Made by a program: the position numbers and the translations under genes | Part shown: piece after piece, positions 1 to 7,117 of the stretch | Layout of the letters: the number at the start of each line of letters is the position of its first letter | Position numbering within the stretch: position 1 is the stretch's first letter | The notes under the pieces: model-generated | Seen by the model: only the letters and a program-made list of their open reading frames with translations | Told to the model about the DNA's origin: nothing | Databases searched by the model: none | Assembly: GCA_012271025.1 (NCBI GenBank) | Contig: JAAXHF010000053.1 | Location: 1-25,257 of the forward strand | DNA length: 25,257 nt | Reading direction: 5' to 3' | Origin: Deltaproteobacteria bacterium | GTDB lineage: Bacteria; Desulfobacterota_B; Binatia; Bin18

Positions 1-33
1 CCGTGCGGAGATTTCTCGAATACCGCGGTTCAT
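1..33 (-). CDS. possible 5' end of a further minus-strand gene (partial)
   Basis: An ATG at 33 on the minus strand opens a frame (MNRGIREISAR) that runs off the left edge. An AAGGA lies only about 3 bases upstream of the ATG, which is closer than a normal ribosome binding site. Eleven codons are too few to identify a product, so this may be chance. Confidence 0.15.
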   Translation of the reverse strand, partial: MNRGIREISAR

Positions 34-139
34 GATTCCTTGATACGTTTGTCACCGCTGTCATTTCCGTTTTTGCCTGGTAAGGAGGACCGGTTTGGCC
101 TCGTCTTTGCGATTCTCGCCAGAGCCTAACCGCTTCTCT

Positions 140-250
140 TCACGGTTTCCAACGCTCTTCAAGCCGCTCCATCTGGTCAAAGGTGAAACACAGGACGTTG
201 GCCGCGTTCTGAATGTTTTCGATTGCATGGGATTGGAATGGGTCTGTCAT
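140..250 (-). CDS. small ORF of 36 aa directly after queG
   Basis: An ATG begins three bases after the queG stop codon and reads 36 codons to a TGA. The product starts MTDPFQSHAIENIQ and ends MERLEERWKP. It looks like one amphipathic helical segment followed by a charged tail, with one cysteine and no transmembrane stretch. There is no strong ribosome binding site, so translation would rely on coupling to queG. I do not recognise a family. The close spacing and reasonable composition make it a candidate small protein, but a random ORF of this length is common. The plus-strand frame across the same bases is open too, which weakens the case. Confidence 0.3.
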   Translation of the reverse strand: MTDPFQSHAIENIQNAANVLCFTFDQMERLEERWKP

Positions 251-253
251 TCT

Positions 254-1384
254 TCAGACTTTCTGGAGGAGACTTGGCGGGGCATCGCCCAGGGCAACAC
301 TGATCTCGGCCCTGACCTGGGGGTCGTCTTCTGTGGCCAGGGCGTGCTGAAGCGCGGCCCTGGCCGTGGGCTGGTCGAACTGGCCGAGGGCCCAGGCGGC
401 ATGACCGCGAATCAGCGCTTCAGGGTCGCCGAGCGCGCTACGCAGCGGAGCGACGGCTTGGGGATTGCCGCTGTTTCCCAGGGCGACTGCCGCGTTGCGC
501 AGCAGGCCGCGACGCTTGGTTCGCCATACCGCAGTCTTGCGAAAGCGCTGACGAAAACCGTCGTCGTCAAGCGCCATCAACGCGGGCAGGGATGGGAACA
601 GGCTTTCGATTACCGCGCGCTCGGGCGCGCCAAACTTTGTGTTCCAGGGACACACCTCCTGGCAGATGTCGCAGCCGAAGATCCAGTTGCCGAGCTTGGG
701 GCGCAGCTCAAACGGGATGGCGCCCCGATGCTCAATCGTCAGATACGACAGGCACAGGGGCGACCTGAGAATATAGCCGTCTTCCAGAGCCCGGGTCGGG
801 CAGGCGTCCATGCACCGGGTGCAGCGACCACAGTGGTCCTGGGCCAGCCCCTCACCTTCGAGTTCCAGATCAACCAGGACCTCGGCCAGGAAGAACCACG
901 AGCCGACTCGCTTGCGCAGCAGCATGGTGTTTTTGCCGAACCAGCCCAGGCCGCTACGGTAGGCCCATTCACGTTCGAGCAGGGGGCCGGTATCGACGTA
1001 GGGACGAGCCCACACCCCAGGCCGGAGGTCGGCCAGGAAGGCGATCAACTCGCGCAGCCTGGCGCCGATGCGGTCGTGATAGTCCAGCCCGACCGCGTAG
1101 GCCGCCATCCGGCCGCGCAGTTCCGCTCGCCAGTCCAGTTCGGGCACGGCCGGCGGGGCGTAGGGATAGGCCAGGCAGATGACGCTCCTGGCCTGCGGGA
1201 AGGCAGTGGTCGGGTCGAGGCGTCGTTCGGGCTGGCGGGCCAGGTAGTGCATGTCTCCGGCGTTGCCCTGCGCCAGCCAGTCGTGCAGGAATGCCTCACG
1301 GTCCAGCCGGCCGAGCCGGGCAAATCCGCACTCGGAAAAACCGAGGGCGGCCGCCTTGGTCCGAATCCGGTCTTCCAAACCCAT
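254..1384 (-). CDS. queG: epoxyqueuosine reductase QueG
   Basis: QueG reduces epoxyqueuosine to queuosine at tRNA position 34, the last step of queuosine synthesis, using cobalamin and two [4Fe-4S] clusters. The sequence shows the QueG signature YVDTGPLLER (D131), a first ferredoxin-type motif C185-x2-C188-x2-C191-x3-C195, C211, and a second set C238-x2-C241-x3-C245. A HEAT-like repeat region covers about residues 295-365. The 376-residue length is normal for the long form with HEAT repeats. I chose the ATG at 1384 because homologues begin near MGLEDRIRTKAAALGF. A GTG at 1426 and an ATG at 1399 are in frame but add residues of no clear use. It is divergent from the Fe-S carrier gene at 1499, which could supply its clusters. 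The long plus-strand frame over it is a shadow. Confidence 0.95.
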   Translation of the reverse strand: MGLEDRIRTKAAALGFSECGFARLGRLDREAFLHDWLAQGNAGDMHYLARQPERRLDPTTAFPQARSVICLAYPYAPPAVPELDWRAELRGRMAAYAVGLDYHDRIGARLRELIAFLADLRPGVWARPYVDTGPLLEREWAYRSGLGWFGKNTMLLRKRVGSWFFLAEVLVDLELEGEGLAQDHCGRCTRCMDACPTRALEDGYILRSPLCLSYLTIEHRGAIPFELRPKLGNWIFGCDICQEVCPWNTKFGAPERAVIESLFPSLPALMALDDDGFRQRFRKTAVWRTKRRGLLRNAAVALGNSGNPQAVAPLRSALGDPEALIRGHAAWALGQFDQPTARAALQHALATEDDPQVRAEISVALGDAPPSLLQKV

Positions 1385-1434
1385 GCCCCGATCTAGCATG
1401 CCAAAACCTGTGACAGAAGAGGACACTCCGGTAA

Positions 1435-1463
1435 TTGACTCCCGGGTCTTGAGTACGTATCTT
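1435..1463 (+). promoter_or_regulatory. sigma70-like promoter for the Fe-S carrier gene
   Basis: TTGACT at 1435-1440, a 17-base spacer and TATCTT at 1458-1463 match a housekeeping promoter well. Transcription would start near 1470, leaving about 29 bases of leader that contain CTGGAGG before the ATG at 1499. No Fe-S regulator site was evident. Confidence 0.6.
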
Positions 1464-1498
1464 GGCCCCAGGCGAATTGCGACCGACCTGGAGGATGT

Positions 1499-1900
1499 AT
1501 GGCAAATGCAGTCTTACCGCGTGCCAACGATCAGCTGCCCGATCTGAGCGACGGCCCGACGCTGTCCATGACCCAAGAGGCAGCCCAGAAAATCAAGGAA
1601 GCGATGGCAAAAGAGGGCCTGAGCGAGGGCGGGCTGCGCGTGTCTATTGTCGGCGGCGGCTGTTCGGGCTTCTCCTATAGCCTCAATCTCGATGCCAGCG
1701 CCCGCGAGGACGATGTCATTGTCGAGCAGGACGGCGTCAAGCTGTTTGTCGATCCGGTCAGCCAGCAGTACGTCCACGGTACCATGCTCGACTATCACGA
1801 CGGGCTGAGCGGGGCCGGTTTTCGGTTTGTCAATCCCAACGCGGTGCGCACCTGTGGCTGTGGGACCTCGTTTGCGGTGGATGAGGCCGAAAACGGCTAA
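1499..1900 (+). CDS. A-type iron-sulfur carrier (IscA/ErpA/SufA family)
   Basis: This protein would carry and deliver [2Fe-2S] or [4Fe-4S] clusters to client enzymes in the cytosol. The HesB/IscA core runs from about residue 20 to 128. It has the three conserved cysteines C55 (GGGCSGFSY) and C119/C121 (RTCGCGTSF), and the usual loop VSQQYVHGTMLDY. Its 133 residues exceed the usual 105-115 because of about 20 extra residues at the N-terminus. The ATG at 1499 follows a CTGGAGG binding site, which supports this start. IscA, ErpA and SufA cannot be told apart here: there is no isc or suf operon around it, and a stand-alone gene fits ErpA best. Likely clients in this window are QueG, TtuA, the NuoI-like protein and the radical SAM protein. 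Confidence 0.93.
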   Translation: MANAVLPRANDQLPDLSDGPTLSMTQEAAQKIKEAMAKEGLSEGGLRVSIVGGGCSGFSYSLNLDASAREDDVIVEQDGVKLFVDPVSQQYVHGTMLDYHDGLSGAGFRFVNPNAVRTCGCGTSFAVDEAENG

Positions 1901-1954
1901 GCCCGGCCTGCACGCCATCTCGGGGCCGGGAATTCCTTTCCGTGCCCTGTTTTC

Positions 1955-2605
1955 ATGGTCCGTTTTCAGCACCTGATTTTCGATCTTGACGGGACCCTGG
2001 TCGATACCCGGGCCGATCTGACCACTGCGGCAAACTGCATGCTGGAGCGGTTCGGCCTGCCGGCCCAGTCTGTCGAACAGGTGGAGGCGCATATCGGCCA
2101 CGGACCGCGCGTGCTGGTTGAGCGAGTCTTGGGGCCGGTGCATGCCCATCTGGCCGTGGAAGGCTTTGCCGTCTTCATGGACTCTTACGCCCGGCATGTG
2201 GTCGATCAGTCGGTCGTGTATCCGGGCATCACGCGGGTTTTAGCCACAGTCGCGGATCGTGGCGCAGTCTTGTCGGTGCTCACCAATAAGCCCCAAGCGG
2301 CCAGCCGGGCGCTGCTGTCCGGTCTGGGTCTGCTGCCGTTTTTTCGCGTCGTGGTTGGTGGAGATACGCTGCCAAAGCCAAAACCCGACCCCGTCGGCGT
2401 GTGGCATGTGCAGTGCCTGAGTGGGGTAGCGCTGGACCGGACTGTGCTGGTCGGGGACTCGTCAATCGACATCCACACCGGCCGGGCCGCAGGGATTCTG
2501 ACCTGTGGGGTCAGCTGGGGATTCGACGCCCGAGGGCTGACCCAAGCCGCTCCCGATTTTATGGTTGACTCGGCCGAGGAGTTGTTGGCCGTGCTTGAGG
2601 GCTAG
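1955..2605 (+). CDS. gph: HAD-family phosphoglycolate phosphatase
   Basis: This is predicted to hydrolyse 2-phosphoglycolate or a similar small phosphate ester. All HAD motifs are present: FDLDGTLVDT with nucleophile D10 and acid/base D12, LTNK (motif II), KPKPDP (motif III lysine) and LVGDSSIDI (motif IV acids). The helical cap between motifs I and II is of type C1, and the 216-residue length is normal. The ATG at 1955 lacks an obvious ribosome binding site, but the HAD motif starts only nine residues later, so a downstream start is excluded. It lies 54 bases after the Fe-S carrier gene, and its stop shares four bases with the stop of convergent folP. Substrate is not decided by sequence; PGPase is the usual annotation, and other HAD phosphatases look alike. 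Confidence 0.88.
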   Translation: MVRFQHLIFDLDGTLVDTRADLTTAANCMLERFGLPAQSVEQVEAHIGHGPRVLVERVLGPVHAHLAVEGFAVFMDSYARHVVDQSVVYPGITRVLATVADRGAVLSVLTNKPQAASRALLSGLGLLPFFRVVVGGDTLPKPKPDPVGVWHVQCLSGVALDRTVLVGDSSIDIHTGRAAGILTCGVSWGFDARGLTQAAPDFMVDSAEELLAVLEG

Positions 2606-3450
2606 GCCAAAACCGGCCGCAAACGCTCGGCCATTCTGACTGTCTGCCAGGTTTCCGCGACATCGTGAGCCCGAATAATATGGGCGCCGTTGTAGACCGC
2701 AATCGCCGCACAGGCCAGCGAACCGGCCAGCCGTCCGGACGCCTCGGACTGGCCGGTGATTTTCCCGATGAACGACTTGCGCGAGGCGCCGACCAGTAGT
2801 GGTAGGCCGAACGAGCGCAAACCGCCCAGCTCGCGCAGCACCGTACAGTCCCACTCGTGCCAGGCGGTTTGGGGTTGGCGAAAAAAACCGATGCCCGGAT
2901 CGAGCACAATACGGCTGGTGGGGATACCGGCCCGCCGGGCAAGAGCCAGGCTGTCATTGAGGGCGGTGTGAATCCGGCCCAGGGGAGAGCCCCGACCGGG
3001 AGACGGCTCGCTGGCCATGAGGACAACGCCTACCCCCGCCTCGGCCACACACCGGGCCATGGCCGGGTCATGTTTCAGGCCGCTGACATCGTTGATGAGC
3101 CGGGCTCCGGCGGCCAGGGCTGCCCGAGCCACGCCGGCCCGCTTGGTGTCGGCAGACACGGGCACGTCCAGCCGGGTGGCCAGGGCCTCAACGGCCGGGG
3201 CCAGCCGGGCGGTCTCTTCGGCCTCGGAGACATGAGTTTTCAGGTAAGGGGCGGTGGACATCGCCCCGAGGTCAATGATATCAGCTCCCTCGCTCACCTG
3301 CTGTTCGGCAGCCTGGATCAAGCGGTCGAGGTGGGTGTGGACCGATCCGCCGTAGAAGGATTCCGGACTGACGTTCAGCACCCCCATGACACGGACCGGG
3401 GCGGTATCACCGACGCTGAGGTCGGCCAGCTGAGACGTGACGGGTGGCAT
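2602..3450 (-). CDS. folP: dihydropteroate synthase, divergent form
   Basis: DHPS joins 6-hydroxymethyl-dihydropterin pyrophosphate to p-aminobenzoate in folate synthesis. The TIM-barrel landmarks are present: VMGVLNVSPESFYGG near residue 21, DTKRAGVARAAL, LINDVSGLKHDPAMA, IVLDPGIGFF, GASRKSFIG and IIRAHDVAET near the end. Two loops are atypical. The usual pterin/pABA loop with STRPG reads STAPY here (residues 65-69), so the pyrophosphate-contacting arginine is missing. The usual LMH segment reads LMASEP. It may belong to an archaeal-like DHPS subfamily or have a shifted substrate. The start at 3450 (282 aa) is chosen over a TTG at 3513. Neither has a strong binding site, so the start is uncertain. 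It is convergent with gph, sharing CTAG. Confidence 0.85.
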   Translation of the reverse strand: MPPVTSQLADLSVGDTAPVRVMGVLNVSPESFYGGSVHTHLDRLIQAAEQQVSEGADIIDLGAMSTAPYLKTHVSEAEETARLAPAVEALATRLDVPVSADTKRAGVARAALAAGARLINDVSGLKHDPAMARCVAEAGVGVVLMASEPSPGRGSPLGRIHTALNDSLALARRAGIPTSRIVLDPGIGFFRQPQTAWHEWDCTVLRELGGLRSFGLPLLVGASRKSFIGKITGQSEASGRLAGSLACAAIAVYNGAHIIRAHDVAETWQTVRMAERLRPVLA

Positions 3451-3602
3451 GGATGGGGTACCGGAAGAGCGGGAGCTGTGGCGGCTCAGAACCGTTGCCG
3501 TGGACAACTCCAAGCGGAAAAAGTGCTTTCCGGTTCGGTTCTTTGATTGCCAGCCCCCGTATTTTCTTCTACACTACCACGCCAGGAGAGAGGAGAACAG
3601 GC

Positions 3603-4220
3603 ATGATGAAGCTGTACGATTTTCCACAGAGTCCGAACTGTCAGAAGGTGAAGCTGGTTCTGGCAGAAAAGGATCTCTCGTACGAGACGGTCTTTGTGGA
3701 TTTGATGAACAACGCGCAGCGCAGCGCGGACTTTCTGCGTCTCAATCCGTACGGCAAGGTCCCGGTCCTGATCGACGAAGACGAGGTGATTTACGATTCG
3801 ACCATCATCAACGAGTATTTGGACGACGAATATCCGCACCCACCCCTGATGCCGTCCGGGTCCGACGAACGCGCCCGGGCGCGTCTGTTTGAAGACTTTG
3901 CCGACAACTCCTTTATTCCCCAGACCAATGTGTTGGCCACCGAGCTGTCGAAAGCGGCCGATCAGATTGACCAGGAGCGGATTCAGCACTACCGCTCAGA
4001 CCTCGTCCGAGTGCTGGAGTTTCTCGACCGCCACCTGGAAGGCAAGGAGTATCTGGTCCAGGAATTTTCGCTGGCCGATGTGGCGTTTGTCCCGCGTCTG
4101 CTGGTCTTGGCGCCCCTGGGGGTGACCGTGCCCGATAGCCTGACGAATGTCATGGCCTGGATAGAGCGTCTCAGGCAACGCCCGTCTGTCCAAAAACTCC
4201 AGCACGAACTGACCGCATAG
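3603..4220 (+). CDS. glutathione S-transferase family protein
   Basis: This is a cytosolic GST-like protein that would conjugate or reduce substrates with glutathione or a similar thiol. The thioredoxin-like N-terminal domain covers about residues 1-78, with SPNCQKVKL near the active site, the cis-proline segment KVPVL, and DSTIINEYLDD, which normally holds the glutathione carboxylate site. The all-helical C-terminal domain follows, including FSLADVAFVPRL near the N-capping box. The 205-residue length is typical. The ATG at 3603 follows AGAGAGGAGAA, and the 53 codons open upstream do not resemble a GST. It is divergent from folP. A LON-domain gene follows after 51 bases. Substrate cannot be told. 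Confidence 0.9.
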   Translation: MMKLYDFPQSPNCQKVKLVLAEKDLSYETVFVDLMNNAQRSADFLRLNPYGKVPVLIDEDEVIYDSTIINEYLDDEYPHPPLMPSGSDERARARLFEDFADNSFIPQTNVLATELSKAADQIDQERIQHYRSDLVRVLEFLDRHLEGKEYLVQEFSLADVAFVPRLLVLAPLGVTVPDSLTNVMAWIERLRQRPSVQKLQHELTA

Positions 4221-4271
4221 TCGGCGACAGGCCAGCCGCGCGGAGGCAGGATCGTAAAAGGGAGGCTCCGT

Positions 4272-4919
4272 ATGTCAGACTTGCCAGATATCATACCAGT
4301 GTTTCCGCTACCCAACGTCGTCCTGTTTCCCGGGGTCCAGCTGCCGCTGCATATTTTTGAACCGCGCTATCGGGCCATGGTGCGCGATGCCTATGACAGC
4401 TCGCCGTCCCTGATCGGTATGTCGCTGCTGCGTGGCGAGGACTGGCGGGCCGACTACGAGGGCAACCCGCCGATCTATGCGGTTGGCTGTGTGGGAGAGA
4501 TGGCGCGTATGGACCTCCAGCCGGACGGGCGCTCCAATATCCTGCTCCAGGGCTTGCGCGAGTATGAGGTGCAGGAGGAAATCCAGACCAAAGCCTACCG
4601 TCAGGCGCGGGTCACGTGGCGGCCGCTCGAAAAAGCCACGCTGGCCCAGGAACTGCGCCAGGAACTGCGCGAGCTGCTCAGACGCTATCTGCCCGAGAGC
4701 GCCAATGTCGAGAAGTTTCTGGCCGACCCGTCGGTTGAGGACGGCTTTTTCGTGAATTTCTTCGCCTTTCACCTGGGGCTTCAGCCGATTGAGAAACAGA
4801 GTTTGATCGAAGCCGTCGGTTTGTCCGAGCGAGCCCGCTGCCTGCGCGATATCCTCGATTTCAAGCTGACCGAGTCCAGCCTGGGCAAGCCCAAGGGCGA
4901 CAAGTCGCGGATGCATTAA
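4272..4919 (+). CDS. LON substrate-binding domain protein (no protease domain)
   Basis: The protein matches the N-terminal substrate-recognition domain of Lon protease: IPVFPLPNVVLFPGVQLPLHIFEPRYRAMV in its first 45 residues, then the PUA-like barrel with IYAVGCVGEM and a helical tail. At 215 residues it is a stand-alone LON domain with no AAA or serine-lysine protease part, as is common in bacteria; such proteins have no proven role. The binding site GGGAGG lies 6 bases before the ATG. It sits between the GST gene and the NuoI-like gene and is probably transcribed with the GST gene. Confidence 0.9.
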   Translation: MSDLPDIIPVFPLPNVVLFPGVQLPLHIFEPRYRAMVRDAYDSSPSLIGMSLLRGEDWRADYEGNPPIYAVGCVGEMARMDLQPDGRSNILLQGLREYEVQEEIQTKAYRQARVTWRPLEKATLAQELRQELRELLRRYLPESANVEKFLADPSVEDGFFVNFFAFHLGLQPIEKQSLIEAVGLSERARCLRDILDFKLTESSLGKPKGDKSRMH

Positions 4920-4971
4920 ACCCGGCTGATGAAGTGGTCGTCATCGTTCACCTTGCCTCACCCCACTCACC

Positions 4972-4999
4972 TTGACAAAGCCCGGCCGCCTCATAATAG
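4972..4999 (+). promoter_or_regulatory. candidate promoter upstream of the NuoI-like gene
   Basis: TTGACA at 4972-4977 is a perfect -35 hexamer. TAATAG at 4994-4999 after 16 bases is a fair -10 in the AT-rich stretch CATAATAG. The start point would be only about 15 bases before the ATG at 5020, just upstream of the GGGGGAG binding site. Confidence 0.45.
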
Positions 5000-5019
5000 T
5001 GTGGCCGGGCGGGGGAGCT

Positions 5020-5595
5020 ATGAAACGCAAAGAAGACATGACGTGGTGGGAGCGTTTGTATCTCCCGGAGATTGTGCGTGGCCTGCTGGTCACCACCTCC
5101 CATTTTTGGCGTAATCTGGCCTTGCACGCCCTGCACGCGGTCGGGCTGGCCACCGATAAGCGTGCCGCAGCGACGATTCAGTACCCCGAAGAGCGCCGGC
5201 GCTATCCCGATGTGTATCGGGGCAGCCATCGCCTGACCCTCAAAGAAGACGGTTCGGTGCGCTGCACCTCATGTTTTTTGTGCGCGACCGCCTGTCCGGC
5301 CAACTGCATCCACATCGAAGCCGGGGAACACCCCGACCCGCAGGTCGAAAAGTTCCCCGTCCGCTACGAGATCGACACCCTGCGCTGCATTTACTGCGGC
5401 ATGTGTGTCGAGGCCTGTCCGTGCGACGCGATTCGCATGGATACCTATGTCCATCCCCGGATCTGGGGCTATAACCGCCAGGATTTCATTGAGAGCAAAG
5501 AGGTCCTGATGCAGCGCTCCCAGACCCTGGCCGAGGGCGGGCGCGATTCGCTGATGGTCCAGATGTTGGAAAGTTACCAAGACGCCGACCGGTAG
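5020..5595 (+). CDS. nuoI: NuoI-like 2x[4Fe-4S] ferredoxin subunit, encoded alone
   Basis: NuoI is the complex I subunit that passes electrons through clusters N6a and N6b toward quinone. The protein has the amphipathic N-terminal segment LPEIVRGLLVTTSHFWRN. It then has two 4Fe-4S motifs: C82-x2-C85-x2-C88-x3-C92 followed by P, and C123-x2-C126-x2-C129-x3-C133 followed by P. The 191-residue length suits NuoI. The ATG at 5020 follows GGGGGAG; a TTG at 4972 is in frame but overlaps the promoter. No other nuo gene is present on either side, so this is an isolated copy. It could serve a dispersed complex I, or a different membrane-linked oxidoreductase. Confidence 0.88.
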   Translation: MKRKEDMTWWERLYLPEIVRGLLVTTSHFWRNLALHALHAVGLATDKRAAATIQYPEERRRYPDVYRGSHRLTLKEDGSVRCTSCFLCATACPANCIHIEAGEHPDPQVEKFPVRYEIDTLRCIYCGMCVEACPCDAIRMDTYVHPRIWGYNRQDFIESKEVLMQRSQTLAEGGRDSLMVQMLESYQDADR

Positions 5596-5631
5596 GAGCC
5601 ACAACTGGCTCAGCCGGCCACGAGGGGACGT

Positions 5632-6810
5632 ATGGCCAAGACGTATAAAGAGCTGATGGACGAAGCCCGTGAGACTATTCCCGAGCTGACGATTGATGAG
5701 GTCAAGGATCGGGTCGAGCAGGGCGAAGACTGGGCCGTCTTAGATGTCCGCGAGCGCGAGGAGTACCGCGAGGGGCATCTTGAAGGCGCGATTCCGCTGC
5801 CGCGCGGATTTCTGGAGATGCGGGTCGAGGAGACCCTGCCGGACAAAACCCGGCCGATCATCGCCTACTGCGCCGGGGGGGTGCGCTCTCTGATCGCCGC
5901 CCGGACGATGCAGGAGATGGGCTATGAGAACGTCAGCTCCATGTCCGGTGGCTATACCGCATGGAAAAACGCGGGCTACACATGGGTGGCTGACCGCCAG
6001 TTCTCCCAGGAGCAGATTACCCGCTACGCCCGTCACTTTACCCTGCCGGACGTGGGCGAGCAGGGCCAGGCCAAGCTTCTGGACGCCAAGGTCTTGTGTG
6101 TCGGCGCGGGCGGCCTGGGCTCGCCGGTGGCCTACTATTTGGCTGCCGCCGGGGTCGGCACAATCGGTATTGCCGATCACGATACGGTCGACATGAGCAA
6201 CCTCCAGCGCCAGATTCTGCATACCAACGACCGGGTGGGTATGCCCAAGGTGGAGTCGGCCCAGCTGACCCTGCAAGCCCTGAACCCGGATGTCAACGTC
6301 ATTCCCATCCAGGAACGCTTGTCGTCCGAGAACGTGATGCGGATCATCAAAGACTACGACGTGATCATCAACGGTTGCGATAACTTCCCGACCCGCTATC
6401 TGATCAATGATGCGTGTGTCATGGCCAAGAAGGTCTTGGTTGACGGCTCGATCTTCCAGTTCGAGGGCCAGGCCACAGTCTTCTCGCCCGACGAGGGACC
6501 GTGCTACCGCTGCCTGTTTCCCGAGCCGCCACCGCCGGGCATGGCTCCCAGCTGTGCCGAGGCCGGCGTGCTGGGTGTGCTGCCGGGCCTGGTCGGCTGT
6601 GTCCAGGCTCTGGAAGCCATCAAGGTGATTCTCGGCGCCGGAACGCCGCTGATCGGCCGTATGATCCACTTTGATACGCTCAGCACCGAAATTCGGGTGC
6701 TCAAGCTGCGCCGCGACCCGAACTGCCTGGTGTGCGGCGAAGACCCACAGATTACCGAACTGATCGACTACGAGGAGTTCTGCGGACTGCGGACGGCCAA
6801 CGCGGCCTGA
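5632..6810 (+). CDS. moeB: rhodanese-MoeB fusion: E1-like sulfur-carrier adenylyltransferase
   Basis: This enzyme would adenylate the C-terminal glycine of ubiquitin-like sulfur carriers and pass sulfur to them. An N-terminal rhodanese domain (about residues 18-118) has the catalytic loop C80-AGGVRS. The ThiF/MoeB domain (about 128-380) has the nucleotide loop GAGGLGS (158-164), the NLQRQ segment at 190-194, zinc cysteines C291/C294 and C365/C368, and C308 at the position of the E1 catalytic cysteine. In eukaryotic MOCS3/Uba4 and in MoeZ the rhodanese lies at the C-terminus; here it is N-terminal. The 392-residue length suits this two-domain form. A GAGGGG binding site precedes the ATG. A carrier protein gene follows after 14 bases, which supports the role. 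It may also serve the TtuB-like protein at 17484, as TtuC does in Thermus. Confidence 0.93.
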   Translation: MAKTYKELMDEARETIPELTIDEVKDRVEQGEDWAVLDVREREEYREGHLEGAIPLPRGFLEMRVEETLPDKTRPIIAYCAGGVRSLIAARTMQEMGYENVSSMSGGYTAWKNAGYTWVADRQFSQEQITRYARHFTLPDVGEQGQAKLLDAKVLCVGAGGLGSPVAYYLAAAGVGTIGIADHDTVDMSNLQRQILHTNDRVGMPKVESAQLTLQALNPDVNVIPIQERLSSENVMRIIKDYDVIINGCDNFPTRYLINDACVMAKKVLVDGSIFQFEGQATVFSPDEGPCYRCLFPEPPPPGMAPSCAEAGVLGVLPGLVGCVQALEAIKVILGAGTPLIGRMIHFDTLSTEIRVLKLRRDPNCLVCGEDPQITELIDYEEFCGLRTANAA

Positions 6811-6824
6811 GCAAGGCTTTCGGG

Positions 6825-7115
6825 ATGGCGGATACCATACGCATTTCGGTCAAACTCTTTGCCACCCTCAAAAAATACCTCCCGGCCGCAGCTCAGGCCT
6901 CGGTCAGCCTGACCCTGCCGGCCGGGTCTGTTGTCCAAGACGCTGTTGAAGCCCTGCACATCCCGCGTGAGCAGGCCGGGCTGCTAGTCACGGGAGATGT
7001 GTATGTTGAGCCCCACACCCCGCTGTCTGACGGGCAGGAGCTGAGCATTTTTCCGCCGCTGGCCGGCGGGCTTGATGTTGCCTGTCCTGCATTTGCCCGG
7101 CTGAGGAGAATCTGA
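6825..7115 (+). CDS. MoaD/ThiS-like ubiquitin-fold sulfur carrier with a C-terminal extension
   Basis: This is a small beta-grasp protein of 96 residues. It opens with IRISVKLFATLKKYL, typical of MoaD, and reaches the conserved tail LSIFPPLAGG at residues 73-82. In MoaD and ThiS the Gly-Gly is the very C-terminus, where it is adenylated and thiocarboxylated. Here 14 more residues (LDVACPAFARLRRI) follow. Either a peptidase must trim it, or a one-base indel in the G-run at 7068-7070 hides a stop: with one extra base the TGA at 7073 comes into frame and the tail reads LAGGA. The start ATG at 6825 lies 14 bases after moeB, and the stop is 2 bases before the transketolase GTG. The partner is probably the adjacent MoeB; molybdopterin or another thiolation pathway cannot be told apart. 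Confidence 0.85.
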   Translation: MADTIRISVKLFATLKKYLPAAAQASVSLTLPAGSVVQDAVEALHIPREQAGLLVTGDVYVEPHTPLSDGQELSIFPPLAGGLDVACPAFARLRRI

Positions 7116-7117
7116 TC

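Noticed and set aside
95..1396. 433-aa plus-strand frame with a TAAGGAGG site before a TTG start
   Set aside because: It lies antisense to queG, which has full catalytic motifs; the product has no recognisable domain. High GC gives long open frames opposite real genes.
3444..3602. N-terminal extension of the GST frame upstream of 3603
   Set aside because: The 53 extra codons do not resemble a GST and the ATG at 3603 has a good ribosome binding site.
5740..6669. 309-aa minus-strand frame opposite moeB
   Set aside because: The opposite strand encodes the rhodanese-MoeB enzyme with all catalytic cysteines.
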